Positions 7,213 to 7,942 of a DNA stretch of 7,942 nucleotides are shown in pieces. Source of the DNA: Parachlamydiales bacterium (GTDB taxonomy: Bacteria; Chlamydiota; Chlamydiia; Chlamydiales; Rhabdochlamydiaceae); contig JAGVJV010000155.1 in the NCBI GenBank assembly GCA_020050965.1, positions 1 through 7,942 on the forward strand, in the 5' to 3' direction. Position 1 is the first letter of the stretch. Each line of letters opens with the position of its first letter. A program made the translations under genes and the position numbers. The notes under the pieces are model-generated. The model searched no databases and was not told the origin of the DNA. It saw only the letters and a list, made by a program, of their open reading frames with translations.

Positions 7213-7225
7213 GAGAAAAAAAGCC

Positions 7226-7230
7226 AGGAG
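7226..7230 (+). promoter_or_regulatory. strong ribosome binding site AGGAG
   Basis: AGGAG lies 5 bases before the ATG at 7236. It is the best Shine-Dalgarno sequence in the window and is the main reason to accept this short, low-complexity reading frame as a gene. Confidence 0.75.
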
Positions 7231-7235
7231 TCTTT

Positions 7236-7448
7236 ATGCCTCGCAAGCGTAAAAAAGATTATAATGAAGGAGAGCCAGAGCCTCTGAATTTTGAAGATGA
7301 GGAGCATGGACTCAGAGATCATTTAAAACAGATTCCCATGAACACAGCTGATGCGCGCGGAGATTCTGAAGACGACCAGTACTACGGGGAAGAAGAGGCG
7401 ATCAGCCCTGAAGAGGTCGAAGATCGAGAGGAAGAGGGCGATCTATAA
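7236..7448 (+). CDS. small highly acidic protein of unknown function
   Basis: This 70-residue protein opens with a basic patch, 'MPRKRKKDY', and then becomes strongly acidic. I count 25 Asp/Glu against 9 Lys/Arg, with runs such as 'NFEDEEHG', 'GDSEDDQYYGEEE' and 'PEEVEDREEEGDL' at the end. There is no signal peptide, membrane segment or cysteine, and it is probably largely disordered. The strong AGGAG upstream and ATG start support real translation. The stop codon TAA forms part of the following inverted repeat, so transcription may end there. The family is unknown to me. A basic head and acidic tail could suit a protein that binds nucleic acid or a basic partner, but that is only a guess. 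Confidence 0.65.
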   Translation: MPRKRKKDYNEGEPEPLNFEDEEHGLRDHLKQIPMNTADARGDSEDDQYYGEEEAISPEEVEDREEEGDL

Positions 7449-7491
7449 TCTCCGCATTTTTGCGGAGATTAGCAAAATTATTCTCCGCAAA
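7446..7491. terminator. three-arm inverted repeat, probable terminator between convergent genes
   Basis: TAATCTCCGC (7446-7455) and GCGGAGATTA (7462-7471) form a perfect 10-bp stem with a 6-base loop. The middle arm extended to TTTGCGGAGA (7459-7468) is also perfectly complementary to TCTCCGCAAA (7482-7491), with a 13-base loop. The two hairpins exclude each other. They lie between the stops of the acidic gene (+) and the LysR remnant (-). No strong T-run follows on either strand, so termination is likely but not certain. Confidence 0.5.
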
Positions 7492-7495
7492 GTGA

Positions 7496-7942
7496 TCAGG
7501 CTTTTAGTGAATTCCCCAATGGAAATTTTGAAAAGAGGTCCAAGAACTTTTGCGCATGAACATTTGAGTTCGCACTCCTCTCGAAGAGGGCGTAAAGGGT
7601 ATGTTCCATCGGGTTTAGTTCGCTTAAGACAGGTTATATCTGGGTTGGCGGAGGCGATATAATCAGGAAAGAGCCCGACTCCTAGCCCTTCTTGGACCAG
7701 TTTTGCAATCACACTCCAACTGAGATCTCCATGAGAATGGGCAACTCTTTTTGGTGAAGCTCTTCGTAGCGGCCCTTTAAGAGATTTGTCTCCATCTGCT
7801 CTTCAGAGTCGAGTAGGAAAGATAGGGTCTCCGGATTTGAATTTCCTTTGATGCGTAGAGACGATAAGAGCCCTGGTGTAGCGGGAATTTATTAAAAGGC
7901 GAGAGATCTTCATTATTAAGGAGGGGCCTCTTGTACCTATCG
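7496..7942 (-). pseudogene. LysR-type transcriptional regulator, C-terminal part, frameshifted
   Basis: On the - strand, four pieces in changing frames join into one LysR effector-binding domain. Piece A (7941 to about 7845) contains 'FPLHQGSYRLYASKE'. Piece B (about 7850 to 7722) contains 'NPETLSFLLDSEEQ' and 'HQKELPILMEIS'. Piece C (about 7720 to 7615) contains 'SWSVIAKLVQEGLGVGLFPD', the signature LV-x-x-GLG-(V/I)-x-x-(L/F)-PD motif. Piece D (about 7618 to 7496) contains 'LYALFERSANSNVHAQKFLD' and ends at TGA 7498-7496, where LysR proteins normally end. Frame changes fall near 7840-7855, 7710-7725 and 7605-7620. Intact LysR proteins of about 300 residues have an N-terminal winged helix; here roughly the first half, with the DNA-binding domain, would lie beyond the right edge. 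Three shifts in about 450 bases, while other genes here stay open, point to decay, unless local assembly errors are to blame. Regulatory targets cannot be inferred. Confidence 0.75.

Noticed and set aside
7351..7662. + strand frame of 103 residues overlapping the acidic gene and the LysR remnant
   Set aside because: It is in another frame of a well-supported gene, then antisense to the LysR remnant, with no ribosome binding site and no recognisable content.
7443..7712. Open frame on the - strand as an independent 89-residue protein
   Set aside because: Its first part is the core of the LysR effector domain, and its later part is out of frame with the recognisable LysR C-terminus. It is one piece of a pseudogene.

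Overview
The window comes from a Gram-negative bacterium. It encodes a type V autotransporter with an outer-membrane barrel and a second secreted, cysteine-rich protein. The many paired cysteines in the barrel and in its partner recall the disulfide-linked envelopes of Chlamydiota, so an environmental chlamydia is my best guess. That assignment is tentative, because no rRNA or other taxonomic marker gene is present.

Layout. Positions 1-341 hold the end of a HerA-like ATPase gene (DUF853/YjgR family, + strand). A short gap with a possible promoter leads into a 1,436-residue autotransporter (397-4707). Its passenger is a long array of about 16 alternating ~40-residue repeats. Its 12-strand barrel carries a cysteine cluster at the entry and at every predicted periplasmic turn. 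A secreted protein resembling a kelch-type propeller (4701-6212) overlaps its end, and both genes start with TTG. They form a convincing two-gene unit. Converging on it with a single base between the stops is a small two-helix membrane protein (6214-6438, - strand). An alpha/beta hydrolase (6456-7187, + strand) diverges from that gene, with the two starts 17 bases apart. A 70-residue, very acidic protein follows (7236-7448, + strand). A three-arm inverted repeat (7446-7491) separates it from a LysR-type regulator on the - strand (7496 to beyond the right edge). The visible part of that regulator is broken by at least three frameshifts.

How the parts may work together. The autotransporter and propeller protein are both exported, cysteine-rich and probably translationally coupled. 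They are likely to act together at the cell surface or in the periplasm, perhaps joined by disulfides; this is inference. The hydrolase, small membrane protein and acidic protein show no evident functional link to that pair. No mobile element, tRNA, rRNA or CRISPR array was seen.
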